NCBI GenBank assembly: GCA_005885555.1
Contig: VAWN01000043.1
Coordinates: 46,487-100,191 of the forward strand
DNA length: 53,705 nt
Direction of reading: 5' to 3'
From: Actinomycetota bacterium
GTDB lineage: Bacteria; Actinomycetota; Actinomycetes; Mycobacteriales; Micromonosporaceae
Below the pieces are notes generated by a model. That model was given only the letters and a program-made list of their open reading frames with translations, did not search any database and was not told the DNA's origin. A program made the position numbers and the translations under genes. Shown here in pieces: positions 31,786-40,660 of the stretch. Each line of letters starts with the position of its first letter. Position 1 is the stretch's first letter.

Positions 31786-32522
31786 AGGCCGACCCGGACG
31801 CCCAGCGCCGCCTGCTCGAACTCCAGGCCATCGACACCGCGCTCGCGCAGCTCGCGCACCGCCGCCGTACCCTGCCGGAGCACGCCGAGCTGGGGCGGCT
31901 GGCCCGCGAGATCGCCGTACTCGACGACGCCCGGATCAAGGCGCAGGTCACCGTCGACGACCTCGACCGCGACATCGCCCGGCTGGAGAAGGACACCGAG
32001 CAGGTACGTGCCCGGGCGGCACGCGACCAGGCGCGGCTGGACGCGGGCACCGGCCCGGCCAAGGAGCTGGAGGCGCTGCAGCACGAGCTGGGCTCGCTGG
32101 CCCGGCGTCAGTCCGAGCTGGAGGACGCCGAGCTGGAGCTGATGGAGCAGCGGGAGACCGCCGAGGCGACGCTGACCGGGGCGCAGAGCCGGCTGGCCGC
32201 GGTGCGGGCCCGGCAGGACGCCGCCCAGACGGCCCGCGACGAGGCGCTGCGGCAGATCGCCCAGGACGAGGAGTTCCGCTCGGCCGGGCGGCGGCCGCTC
32301 GTCGCGGACCTGCCGGCCGAGCTGGTCGCGCTGTACGAGCGGATCCGGGAGGCGTCCGGCGGGGTCGGCGCGGCGCTGCTGCGGGCCGGGCGGTGCGAGG
32401 GGTGCCGGCTGGAGCTGTCCGGGGTGGACCGGGCCGCGCTGCGGGCCGCGCCGCCGGACGAGGTGGTCCGCTGCGAGGAGTGCCGCCGGATCCTGGTACG
32501 CACGGCGGAGTCGGGCCTGTGA
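31782..32522 (+). CDS. Coiled-coil protein with C-terminal C4 zinc ribbon
   Basis: The 246-residue protein is mostly a long coiled coil (about 10-175: LQAIDTALAQLAHRRRTL ... LELMEQRETAEATL). It ends in a zinc ribbon with two CxxC pairs (CEGC ... CEEC). This matches the bacterial CT398-like/DUF164 zinc-ribbon family, whose role is unclear but may involve nucleic acid or secretion partners. GTG 31782 overlaps the Nif3 stop, and the stop overlaps the RNase H start, so the three genes are coupled. Confidence 0.92.
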   Translation: MKADPDAQRRLLELQAIDTALAQLAHRRRTLPEHAELGRLAREIAVLDDARIKAQVTVDDLDRDIARLEKDTEQVRARAARDQARLDAGTGPAKELEALQHELGSLARRQSELEDAELELMEQRETAEATLTGAQSRLAAVRARQDAAQTARDEALRQIAQDEEFRSAGRRPLVADLPAELVALYERIREASGGVGAALLRAGRCEGCRLELSGVDRAALRAAPPDEVVRCEECRRILVRTAESGL

Positions 32523-33619
32523 CGTCCTCGGCGTCGCGGCAGCGGGTTGTCGTCGAGGCGGACGGTGGGGCGCGGGGGAATCCGGGGCCGGCGGGGTACG
32601 GCGCCGTGGTGCGCGACGCCGGTACCGGTGAGCTGCTCGCCGAGCGGTCGGCCGCTTTGGGTACCACGACGAACAACGTCGCCGAGTACTCCGGCCTGAT
32701 CGCCGGCCTGGAGGCGGCCGCCGCGCTCGGGGCCCGCGAGGTCGACGTGCGGATGGACTCCAAGCTCGTCGTCGAGCAGATGTCCGGCCGCTGGCAGATC
32801 AAGCATCCGGGGCTGCGGCCGCTCGCCGCTCAGGCCGCCGCGCTGGTGCGACGGTTCGACACGGTGCGGTTCGAGTGGATACCCCGGGAGCGGAACAAGG
32901 CCGCCGACGCGCTCGCCAACAAGGCGATGGACGCCGCCGGCTCCAAGGCCGCCGACCCAAAAGGTGAGCCCCGGCCGGCAGGTGCGTGGGAGCCGCCGGC
33001 CGGGGTACCGACACGGATGTTCCTGGTGCGCCACGGCGAAACGGAGCTGACCGCGAGCCGGCGGTACTCCGGCCGGGGCGACGTGCCGCTGAGCGACCGG
33101 GGTACCGCGCAGGCGCGCGCGGTCGCCCTGCGCCTGTCCGGCACCGACGTCGCCGGGATCGTCACCTCGCCGCTGTCCCGCTGCACCCGCACCGCGGACG
33201 TCATCGCGCAGGCGGTCCGTGAACCGCCGGTGCTCGTCGACGACGACCTCGTCGAGTGCGACTTCGGCGAGTGGGAGGGGCTGACCTTCGCCGAGGTACG
33301 CGCGAAGTGGCCGGAGCAGTTGGACCGCTGGCTCGCCGACCCGGACCAGGCGCCGCCGGGCGGGGAGTCGTTCCGCGCGGTCGACGCGCGGGTGCGCACG
33401 GCGGTGGGCCGGATCCGCGACACGCATCCGGAAGGCGTCGTGGTCGTGGTCTCCCACGTGAGCCCCATCAAGCTGATCCTGCGCGACGCGCTCGCCGCCG
33501 GTACCGCTTTCCTGCACCGGATGCACCTCGACCCGGCCGGACTGTCCACTGTGGACTACTGGCCGGACGGCGGGGTCTCAGTGCGATCGGTGAACGAGAC
33601 GGCCCACCTCACGACGTAG
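32519..33619 (+). CDS. Bifunctional RNase HI / histidine phosphatase
   Basis: This 366-residue fusion has an N-terminal RNase HI with the acidic active site (VVEADGGARGNPGPAGYG, NNVAEYSGLIAGLEAA, VRMDSKLVVEQM, NKAADALANKAMD). The C-terminal CobC/phosphoglycerate-mutase-like domain starts near residue 165 with MFLVRHGETE and has SHVSPIKLIL. The M. tuberculosis counterpart is the Rv2228c-type protein, which removes RNA from RNA:DNA hybrids and has acid phosphatase activity. GTG 32519 overlaps the previous stop (GTGA). The 3' end overlaps the convergent acyltransferase pseudogene by 11 bp. Confidence 0.95.
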   Translation: MTSSASRQRVVVEADGGARGNPGPAGYGAVVRDAGTGELLAERSAALGTTTNNVAEYSGLIAGLEAAAALGAREVDVRMDSKLVVEQMSGRWQIKHPGLRPLAAQAAALVRRFDTVRFEWIPRERNKAADALANKAMDAAGSKAADPKGEPRPAGAWEPPAGVPTRMFLVRHGETELTASRRYSGRGDVPLSDRGTAQARAVALRLSGTDVAGIVTSPLSRCTRTADVIAQAVREPPVLVDDDLVECDFGEWEGLTFAEVRAKWPEQLDRWLADPDQAPPGGESFRAVDARVRTAVGRIRDTHPEGVVVVVSHVSPIKLILRDALAAGTAFLHRMHLDPAGLSTVDYWPDGGVSVRSVNETAHLTT

Positions 33620-35541
33620 CGAGCGCGGCCAGTTGCGGCAGCAGCCACGGCGCGATGATGCGCTGCACCGCGGCCGGCGTGAAGTGCAGCCCGTCGCTGC
33701 GTACCCGCATCCCGTTGATGCTCCACGTGAACGTGCTGCCCGGGCAGATCACCTTGTTCAGGTCGAGCACCGTCACGTTGTCGGGATGCTCCGCCGCTTC
33801 GGTGCGCAGCAGCGCGTTCCACGCGTCCACCCGGGCCGGCTGGTCCTCGCCGTACAGGCCGCCGTCGGGCCGCTCGGACCGGTGCGTGTACGGCGCGGTC
33901 AGCAGTACCACCCGGGCACCCCGGGAGCCGACGATCTGCACCGCCTGGTCGAGCAGGCTGCCGAGGTATGTGTCGAAGTCAGGCTGGCCGACGTGCTGGT
34001 AGGTGCCGTTGAGCCGGCGGTCCATGAGTTCCCAGCGGTCCAGCAGGACCACCGAGACGTCGGGGTCGTCGGCGGCGAGGCCCTTGCGCCAGATGGTCGG
34101 CCAGGCGGGGCAGTAGTCGTAGTTCGTGTGCGGGGTACCCTCTTCGAGAATGTCGGGCAGCGTGGCGATCCCGCAGCCCTGCACCGCCCGTACCGTCGTG
34201 GTGAGCCCCGGATGCGCGGGCAGGTAGGTGCCCAGCGTCCAGGACACCGAGTCGCCGAAGAAGGTGACCCGCGGCTGGTTGCCGGGCGCCCGGCCGGCGC
34301 GGCGCATCGGCGGCGTGCGACCGGGCGACGGTGCCGCGGCCGACGTGTGCGGCGCGGCGATGACCACCGGCGGCGCGGCGACCACCGACGAGGTCGGCTG
34401 CGCGACGGTGGCCACGCTGACGGTCGCCGCGACCGCCGCGATCGCGAGCACCACCGCGGCGACCGGCGCGAGCCGCGGCAGCCGGCGCATCCACCGCCCG
34501 CGCCGGATCGGCTGTTCGATCGCGTAGAACGAGACCGTCGCGACCGCCACGGTGAGCCCGCACCGCAGGCCGAGCAGCGCCGGTCCGGAAAGGCCGGTCC
34601 GCTCGGCGGTGACGAACTGGAACAGCGGCCAGTGCCACAGGTACAGGCCGTAGGAGATGCGGCCGAGCCACACCAGGGGTGGCAGGGCGAGCACCCACGC
34701 GGTCGGTCCGCGCGGGCTGGCCACCGCGTGCGCGAGCACCGCCGCCACCGCCAGCGCCGCGGCGGTGAAGCCGCCGCGGTACAACCATGCGTCGGTACCG
34801 TCGGCGTGCGTCCACAGCCAGGCGGTGCCGAGGGTACCGGCGAGCGCCAGCACCGCGAGCCACCGCCGGCCACGGGTGAGCGGGATGGTCGCGAGCGCGC
34901 AGCCGATCAGCAGCGCCTGGGCCCGGCGCCCGGTTGACGTTGTCGGGCTGGTAGAGCGCGGCGGCCGCGAGCGCCGAGGCGACCACTCCGGTGGCGCACA
35001 CCGCGAACAGCACGCGCCGGGCGGCGAACGCCAGCAGCACCAGCACGATCAGCGGCCACAGCCAGTAGAACTGCTCCTCGATGCCGAGCGACCAGGTGTG
35101 CTGCAACGGCGACGGGGCGGCCGTCTGGGTGAAGTAGTCGCTGCCGCGGTAGATCATGCGCCAGTTGGCGACGTAGAACAGCGCCGCGAACGCGTCCCCG
35201 CGCAGCAGCCGCACCTCGACGTCGGGCAGCAGGTACCGGCCGGCGACCGCCACCGCCACGAGTACCACCAGCAACGCGGGCAACAGCCGGCGCGCGCGCC
35301 GGCCCCAGAAGGCGCCCAGCCGGATCCGCCCGGTCTCCGCGCGCTCGGCGAGCAGCAGCGAGGTGATCAGGTACCCGGACAGCACGAAGAACGCGTCGAC
35401 GCCGAGGAACCCGCCGCGCAGCACGCCCACCCCGCCGTGGAAGAGCATGACGGCGGCGACCGCGAGCGCCCGGAGGCCGTCGAGCGCGGGCCGGTAGGCG
35501 AACCCCGGTCCTCGCTCCCGCACGGCGCCCGCGGCGTGCAC
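33609..35541 (-). pseudogene. Frameshifted membrane acyltransferase with SGNH domain (OafA-like)
   Basis: The 5' part (35541 to about 34930) encodes the start of an acyltransferase-3 protein: YRPALDGLRALAVAAVMLFHGG, GGFLGVDAFFVLSGYLITSL, TWSLGIEEQFYWLWPLIVL and YQPDNVNRA. At about 34925-34933 the frame jumps: the usual short segment (typically like YYGTDTR) after NVNRA is absent, and AQALLIGCAL resumes in another frame. The remaining part continues intact to 33609 with membrane spans and an SGNH domain (VTFFGDSVSWTLG, DGLHFTPAA). A deletion of about 17-20 bp would explain it. The gene is either inactivated or affected by a sequence error. Confidence 0.85.
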
Positions 35542-35703
35542 CCGGAAAGCCTACGCCCGGGTACCCCCGACCGCCCGGCGCGCCACGACGACCGTTCACC
35601 GAGGTCGGCCTGCCGTTCGGCGCTCGCCAGGGGTTGCGGACCGGCCCGGCCGGACGATCATTAGTCCCGATGAGTGGCCCCCCACCCAGGACAGGAGAAC
35701 GAG

Positions 35704-35925
35704 ATGGCTGCCCCGCCCGAACCCCGCCGTCCGGCCACCGGTTCCAGCCGGTGGCACTGGCTGCTGATCGTCCCCGTCGTGGTGCCGCTGCTGGTGTTCC
35801 TCTACAACAGCAAGGACCCGTACCTCTTCGGGTTCCCGCGCTTCTACTGGTTGCAGCTCGCCTTCATCCTGCTCGGCGTCGCCACCACGACGCTGGTGTA
35901 CCAGCTGACCAGGAAGCGGGGCTGA
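35704..35925 (+). CDS. DUF3311 small membrane protein
   Basis: This 73-residue protein has two hydrophobic segments (HWLLIVPVVVPLLVFLYN and FYWLQLAFILLGVATTTLVY) and the DUF3311 pattern YLFGFPRFYWLQ. ATG 35704 follows AGGAGA. It precedes the solute:sodium symporter gene by 6 bp, an arrangement common for MctP-type permeases, so it is probably an accessory subunit. Confidence 0.9.
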   Translation: MAAPPEPRRPATGSSRWHWLLIVPVVVPLLVFLYNSKDPYLFGFPRFYWLQLAFILLGVATTTLVYQLTRKRG

Positions 35926-35931
35926 GCGGCC

Positions 35932-37551
35932 ATGAGCAACCATGTCACCGAGATCGTCATCGCCACGCTGCTGTTCCTCCTCGTCAGCGGCATGGGGTTC
36001 TGGGCCGCCCGCTGGCGCCGGCCGTCGACCATGGCACACCTCAACGAGTGGGGCCTGGGCGGTCGCAGCTTCGGCAGCTGGATCACCTGGTTCCTCATCG
36101 GCGGCGACCTGTACACCGCATACACCTTCGTCGCCGTACCGGCGCTGCTGTTCGGTGCCGGCGCGGCCGGGTTCTTCGCGGTGCCGTACACCGTCATCGT
36201 GTACCCGCTGGTGTTCGCCGTCCTGGTGCGCCTGTGGTCGGTGTCGCACCGGCACGGCTTCGTGACACCGGCCGACTTTGTGCGTGCCCGGTCGGGTTCC
36301 TCGACCATGGCGCTGCTCGTGGCGGTCACCGGGATCGTGGCCACCATGCCGTACATCGCGCTGCAACTGGTCGGCATCGAGGCGGTGCTCAAGGCGATGC
36401 ACGTGAACCCGACCTGGGCGCTCATCATCGCGTTCGCGGTCCTGGCCGCCTACACGTACCAGTCGGGCCTGCGCGCGCCGGCGCTGATCGCCTTCGTCAA
36501 GGACTCGCTGATCTACCTCGTCATCATCGTCGCGATCATCTACATCCCGTACAAGCTCGGCGGCTGGCACAAGATCTTCGACGCCGCGGACACCAAGTTC
36601 AAGGCGACCAACGGCACGCTGCTCAACAGCGCCAACGAGTGGCAGTACGTCACGCTCGCGTTCGGCTCGGCGCTGGCGCTCTTCCTGTACCCGCACAGCG
36701 TCACCGGGGTACTGGCCAGCCGCAGCCGCGGCGTCATCAAGCGCAACATGTCCGCGCCGCCGGCGTACAGCTTCCTGCTCGGGCTGATCGCGCTGCTCGG
36801 GTACATGGCGATCGCGGCGAAGGTCAAGCCGATCGGTACCGACGGCAACACCATCGTGCCGGTGCTGTTCGACCAGATGTTCCCGCAGTGGTTCGCCGGC
36901 GTCGCCTTCGCGGCGGTCGCGATCGGTGCACTGGTACCCGCCGCCATCATGGCCATCGCCGCGGCCAACCTGTTCACCCGCAACATCTACCGCGAGTACT
37001 TCCGGCCGCACGCCGAACCGGCCGAGGAGGCGACGGTCAGCAAGATAACGTCGTTGGCGGTGAAGGTCGGCGCGGTGCTGTTCATCCTGCTCATCAACCC
37101 GCAGTTCTCCATCGACCTGCAGCTGATCGGCGGCGTCATCATCCTGCAGACGCTGCCCGCGGTGGCGATCGGGCTCTACACCCGGTGGCTGCACCGCTGG
37201 GGTCTGGTCGCCGGCTGGGCCGCCGGCATGGCGCTGGGCCTGTGGATGCTGTACCAGATCCCGAACGCGGCGACCAAGCACGCGCACTTCGGCGGTTCGG
37301 CGTTCCCGCTGTCGAAGTGGTTCGACCCGACCAGCATCGGGCTCAACGCGAAGGCCACGATGTACGTCGGCTTCGTCGCGGTACTGTTCAACATCCTCGT
37401 CGCCGTCGTCGTGACGCTGATCTGCCGGGCCGCCAAGGCGCCCGACGGGGTCGACATGACGGCACCCGACGACTACACCGCCGACGCCGGTGGCGAGCCG
37501 GCTGCCGGCCTCGCCGGCGACCAGCTACCGGAGCCCGCTCCGACGACCTGA
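35932..37551 (+). CDS. Monocarboxylate permease, solute:sodium symporter family (MctP-like)
   Basis: This 539-residue membrane protein has about 13 helices. SSS features are MAHLNEWGLGGRSFGSWITW, GGDLYTAYTFVAVPAL, YQSGLRAPALIAFVKD and LYPHSVTGVLASRSRGVIKRN. Together with the DUF3311 partner this points to uptake of monocarboxylates such as lactate or pyruvate; the exact substrate cannot be read from sequence. ATG 35932 is 6 bp after DUF3311. A 14-bp hairpin ends the operon. Confidence 0.9.
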   Translation: MSNHVTEIVIATLLFLLVSGMGFWAARWRRPSTMAHLNEWGLGGRSFGSWITWFLIGGDLYTAYTFVAVPALLFGAGAAGFFAVPYTVIVYPLVFAVLVRLWSVSHRHGFVTPADFVRARSGSSTMALLVAVTGIVATMPYIALQLVGIEAVLKAMHVNPTWALIIAFAVLAAYTYQSGLRAPALIAFVKDSLIYLVIIVAIIYIPYKLGGWHKIFDAADTKFKATNGTLLNSANEWQYVTLAFGSALALFLYPHSVTGVLASRSRGVIKRNMSAPPAYSFLLGLIALLGYMAIAAKVKPIGTDGNTIVPVLFDQMFPQWFAGVAFAAVAIGALVPAAIMAIAAANLFTRNIYREYFRPHAEPAEEATVSKITSLAVKVGAVLFILLINPQFSIDLQLIGGVIILQTLPAVAIGLYTRWLHRWGLVAGWAAGMALGLWMLYQIPNAATKHAHFGGSAFPLSKWFDPTSIGLNAKATMYVGFVAVLFNILVAVVVTLICRAAKAPDGVDMTAPDDYTADAGGEPAAGLAGDQLPEPAPTT

Positions 37552-37560
37552 CCGGCCTGT

Positions 37561-37595
37561 GGTGCGCGCTCTCCCCTCACCGGAGGGCGCGCACC
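37561..37595. terminator. Bidirectional terminator between convergent genes
   Basis: ggtgcgcgctctcc (37561-37574) pairs with 37582-37595 over 14 bp (one G-U) around a 7-nt loop, 10 bp after the permease stop. The right arm overlaps the last codons of the TauE gene, so it can serve both strands. Confidence 0.75.
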
Positions 37596-38338
37596 AGCAG
37601 GTACCCGCCGACCACGAGCCCGAACACCACGATGAGCGCGCGCAGCACCGGCGCGGGCAGCCGGCGCGCCAGCAACGCGCCGAGGTACCCGCCGGCCAGC
37701 GTCGCCGGTGCCAGTACCGCGACCGCCGCCCAGTCGACCTCCCCGATGACGGCGAACACCACCACGGTCACCAGCCCGACGACCGCCGAGATCAGGTTCT
37801 TGCGCGCGTTGATGCGGTTGAGCACCTCGTCGAGCACCAGTCCCAGCCCGGCCACCAGCATGACGCCGAGCGCGGCGCCGAAGTACCCCCCGTAGAGCGC
37901 GCCGAGCCCCACCATCGTGTGCAGGGCGACGGCCCGGCGCCGCGCGGACATCTCCCTCGGATGGCCCACGACCCGGCGCAGCCGTTCCTGGAAGGCGAGC
38001 ACCAGTGCCGCGCCGAGCACGAGGAACGGGACGATGAACTGGAACGTACCCGCCGGGGTCGCCTGCAGCAGCAGGCAGCCGGCGAGCGAACCGAGCGCCG
38101 CGGTCGGCAGCAGCACCAGGTTGCCGCGCCCGCGCGGCAGGTCGCGGCGACTGCCGTAGACACTCGCGAGGTACCCCGGGGAGACCGCCACGGAGTTGGT
38201 GTAGTTGGCCGGCTTCGGCGGCAGGCCCACGGCGAGCAGCGCCGGGAAGGTGACCAGCGAGCCGCCGCCGGCGACCGCGTTGACGGTACCGGCGACGAGG
38301 CCCGCGCCCAGCAGAAGCCCTACGGCGGAAAGGTCCAT
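37577..38338 (-). CDS. TauE/SafE family sulfite/anion exporter
   Basis: This 253-residue membrane protein has the TauE pattern: GTVNAVAGGGSLVTFPALLAVGLPP, KPANYTNSVAVSPGYLASVYG and a repeated second half beginning LGALYGGYFGAALGVMLVAGLG. Eight hydrophobic segments are visible. Members export sulfite, sulfoacetate or other organic anions; the substrate is unknown here. ATG 38338 lies about 60 bp from the divergent RNase P RNA. Confidence 0.92.
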   Translation of the reverse strand: MDLSAVGLLLGAGLVAGTVNAVAGGGSLVTFPALLAVGLPPKPANYTNSVAVSPGYLASVYGSRRDLPRGRGNLVLLPTAALGSLAGCLLLQATPAGTFQFIVPFLVLGAALVLAFQERLRRVVGHPREMSARRRAVALHTMVGLGALYGGYFGAALGVMLVAGLGLVLDEVLNRINARKNLISAVVGLVTVVVFAVIGEVDWAAVAVLAPATLAGGYLGALLARRLPAPVLRALIVVFGLVVGGYLLVRALR

Positions 38339-38361
38339 CGCCGCCGAGGCTATCGTCGCAA

Positions 38362-38390
38362 CTGACCTTGGCGCACGGTCGCGGTACGAT
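38362..38390 (+). promoter_or_regulatory. Predicted rnpB promoter
   Basis: CTGACC (38362-38367), a 17-nt spacer and TACGAT (38385-38390) place transcription start at about 38398-38401, just where the RNase P RNA P1 helix begins. Confidence 0.6.
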
Positions 38391-38400
38391 GATGCGCTGA

Positions 38401-38796
38401 CGGACGAGTCGACCGGGCGGCCGCGTCAGGGTCACGGCCCTGCCGAGGAACGTCCGGGCTCCACAGGGCAGGGTGGTTGTTAACGGCAACCCGGGGTGAC
38501 CCGCGGGAAAGTGCCACAGAAAACAGACCGCCGCGCCGACGGCGCGGTAAGGGTGAAACGGCGGGGTAAGAGCCCACCAGCATCCCGGGTGACCGGGATG
38601 GCTCGGTAAACCCCACCTGGAGCAAGGCCAAGAGGGCTGTCGCCGCAAGGCGGTGGCCTGCGCAGGCGGTTGAGGGTTGCCCGCCCGATGCCTGCGGGTA
38701 GGCCGCTAGAGCCTGCCGGCGACGGCAGGCCGAGATGGATGGCCGCCGCCTCCCGCGAGGGAGGTACAGGACCCGGCGTACAGGTCGACTCGTCCG
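38401..38796 (+). ncRNA. rnpB: RNase P RNA, bacterial class A
   Basis: The ends form a perfect 14-bp P1 helix: cggacgagtcgacc (38401-38414) with ggtcgactcgtccg (38783-38796). Between them are the universal RNase P blocks GAGGAACGTCCGGGCTCC, AGGGTGAAACGGCGGGGTAAG and TAAACCCCACC, plus the GGAGCAAGGCCAAGAGGG segment. This is the catalytic RNA that matures tRNA 5' ends. Length of about 396 nt is normal for a high-GC actinobacterium. Confidence 0.97.
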
Positions 38797-38822
38797 TCAC
38801 GTCCTCGTCCTGACCTGGCTGC

Positions 38823-38886
38823 GGCGCGGACCGGCCCAGTCCGGCGCGGACCGGCCCAGTCCGGTCCGGTCCGGTCCGGTCCGGGG
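38823..38886. repeat. 20-bp tandem duplication followed by (GGTCC)4
   Basis: ggcgcggaccggcccagtcc occurs at 38823-38842 and 38843-38862 without spacer. It is followed by four GGTCC units (38863-38882) and GGGG. It starts 26 bp after the RNase P RNA. Confidence 0.95.
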
Positions 38887-38933
38887 ATCTTGGACGCAGC
38901 TACCCCCTGCAAGGGGTACACACGTCCAAGATC
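38886..38933. terminator. Nested palindrome downstream of rnpB
   Basis: gatcttggacg (38886-38896) pairs perfectly with cgtccaagatc (38923-38933). Inside, TACCCC and GGGGTA (38901-38906 and 38911-38916) pair around CTGCAA. The 48-bp double stem could terminate rnpB or be a mobile intergenic palindrome; there is no T-run. Confidence 0.6.
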
Positions 38934-39338
38934 TCGCCACTGACGCGCCTTCCGCCCTGCCCGAGCCTCAGGAGCCGCGCGAGATCGTCCGGCTTGTGCT
39001 CGGCCTGGCGCTGCTCGTCCGAGCTGAGCGCAGCGACCCTGCCCGCGATCGCTCGATCGCTGAGGCCCGGGGCGGATCCTCCCGAGTAGGCCCCGAATGA
39101 GCGGCCCCGGGGTACTGCATCGCAGTCCGGGGGCCGCGTCCTCCCGGCATTGGCGTGCGTGGGTGCGGCCGGCCGATGCCGGCGCTCCAGCCCAGCCAGC
39201 GGACCGAGCGTGAGTACCGATACGGTCGTGGCATGAACGCCGATCGGCCGGGTCAGGACGGGGTTCACGGTCCGGTCGCCAGTTCCCCGCTGGACGAGAC
39301 GCGCGGTCGCGAGGCGCTGACAAAGGCGTGAGTTCCTG

Positions 39339-39455
39339 ATGGTCACCTGGTTGTCGCAGAACGCGGCGACCGATCCGAGGGTGGCGGGGGAGTTGCAGCG
39401 GCGGATCTCGGACCTACGGGCAGGCACGAGTCGCAAGGGCTGGCAACCGTTCTAG
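39339..39455 (+). pseudogene. Short orphan coding fragment (38 codons)
   Basis: ATG 39339 to TAG 39455 reads MVTWLSQNAATDPRVAGELQ, then RRISDLRAGTSRKGWQPF, with good codon bias but no clear ribosome-binding site. In-frame sequence is closed just upstream by TGA. It looks like the tail of a larger protein rather than a stand-alone gene. Not recognised. Confidence 0.35.
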
Positions 39456-39646
39456 CCGGCGGCCGTCCACAGCGGACGATCGGCGCCGTACTCGTGCAGC
39501 TCCCGGACCGCGGCAAGCTCCACCACCGGCGCGAGGCGTCGGCGGAGGCGCCGGAGGTACTCCAGGCAGCGGCCGGACTTCAGTTGCTCACCGAGGTCCA
39601 GGAGCGACGGTCCGGACCACGACGGACGTGCGACATGAATCGCCGG
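39452..39646 (-). pseudogene. Coding-like fragment directly after the amidase stop codon
   Basis: In the same frame as the amidase, immediately beyond its TGA, the minus strand reads ...SLLDLGEQLKSGRCLEYL, then RRLRRRLAPVVELAAVRELH and EYGADRPLWTAAG, before a TAG whose bases overlap the stop of the plus-strand fragment. The only canonical start is an internal GTG. It may be a lost C-terminal extension of the amidase or an unrelated remnant. Confidence 0.4.
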
Positions 39647-40495
39647 TCAGCCGTTGCCGGGCCGCTTGGCCAGTTCCTCGGCGACGTCGGCGGCCGACGG
39701 CGGCTGCGGAAGCAGCGCCGCGACCTTCTGCGCGAGGGCGTTCAGTTCGCCGTCGGACAGTGCCGGCGCCTGGGTCGACGGCGCGGTGAGCGCCTTCAGT
39801 TCGTTCTCGATCCGCTTGAGGGTCTGCACGATGTCACAGTTGGCGCCCTTCTCCGGCCCCTCGCGGATCTGGTCGAACATGTGCGTGATGGCCTCGACCC
39901 GCCAGGTGAGGTACTGGGCGTCGATGTCGCTGATCTGCACGCTCGCTCCTTCGACGTAGCTGATGAACGTGGACCACGGGAAAGTCAGCCCCGGGTCGGT
40001 GTGGTCGCCGTGGTCCTGCGGGAACGCCGCGGTGATGTCGGCGTGACCGCAGATGCCGGTGACACCGTTGCGGACGTCCTGCGCGCCGATCTTCCGTACC
40101 GGCAGGTCCCAGTCGTGGCACACCCGTGCGACGATCGGCGCCACCTTGCGCATCGTCGCGTCGGAGAGGCGGTTGGACAGCCCGCACATCTCGAACTGGA
40201 TGGAGATCTGGTTGCCGTGGTACAGGCAGCCGTAGGCGATGTGCGACGTGTCGAGGGCCTGGATGACCGCGCCCTCGTCGTTGTAGAAATGCGCCGACGT
40301 GTTGTCCGGCCGGTGCTGCGCAAAGGTCGCCTCGGCCGACGCGGAGGCGGTGTTGTCGGTGGCGTGTATGACGACCACGTGCGTCGTGGATCGCGGGCCG
40401 CCGTCCCCGCCGGCATGCATGAAACGCAGATCCGGGTAGATCATCCTCGTGGTCCGATCGGTTGCGGCGAACCTCAGTGAGCCATCGACGAACAT
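39647..40495 (-). CDS. N-acetylmuramoyl-L-alanine amidase (Amidase_2 type)
   Basis: This 282-residue protein has the amidase zinc-site pattern VVVIHATDNTASASAEATFA, FYNDEGAVIQALDTSHIAYG, SIQFEMCGLSNRLSDATMRK, and GHADITAAFPQDHGDHTDPGLTFPW. The C-terminal about 90 residues are helical with a Pro-rich tail. No signal peptide is visible, so it may be released by lysis (endolysin-like) or exported by another route. The start is ATG 40495 or 40444; neither has a good ribosome-binding site. It hydrolyses the amide bond between muramic acid and the stem peptide. It is divergent from the anti-sigma gene. Confidence 0.85.
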   Translation of the reverse strand: MFVDGSLRFAATDRTTRMIYPDLRFMHAGGDGGPRSTTHVVVIHATDNTASASAEATFAQHRPDNTSAHFYNDEGAVIQALDTSHIAYGCLYHGNQISIQFEMCGLSNRLSDATMRKVAPIVARVCHDWDLPVRKIGAQDVRNGVTGICGHADITAAFPQDHGDHTDPGLTFPWSTFISYVEGASVQISDIDAQYLTWRVEAITHMFDQIREGPEKGANCDIVQTLKRIENELKALTAPSTQAPALSDGELNALAQKVAALLPQPPSAADVAEELAKRPGNG

Positions 40496-40660
40496 AGCCG
40501 CCGGGGTGCGCCGAGGTCCAGCCCGCGAAGCGGTGAACCGCCGGCGCGTGTGACGGACGCGCTGTCCGTTGTCATCGGTGCGGCGCAGGCTACTCTCACC
40601 ACGGAAGACCGTAGCCGTGTCCGGGGCAGGATCAGGCCGGGCCTGGCCGAGGAGGGCGGC

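Larger units (their letters stand above)
38797..39338. other. Repeat-rich, largely non-coding gap after rnpB
   Basis: The stretch holds a 20-bp tandem duplication, a GGTCC run and a long palindrome (listed separately). A minus-strand frame at about 38925-39100 is GC3-biased and reads LSDRAIAGRVAALSSDEQRQ followed by AEHKPDDLARLLRLGQGGRR. It may be a decayed HTH-containing gene, but no start or full domain is seen. Confidence 0.45.

Noticed and set aside
38823..38886. Repeats after rnpB as CRISPR or replication iterons
   Set aside because: Only two 20-bp units without spacers and a short GGTCC run. No cas or replication gene is nearby.
38900..39436. 178-codon minus-strand frame after rnpB
   Set aside because: Only a central piece is coding-like; the ends run through a palindrome and unrelated sequence. 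Treated as a possible remnant, not a gene.
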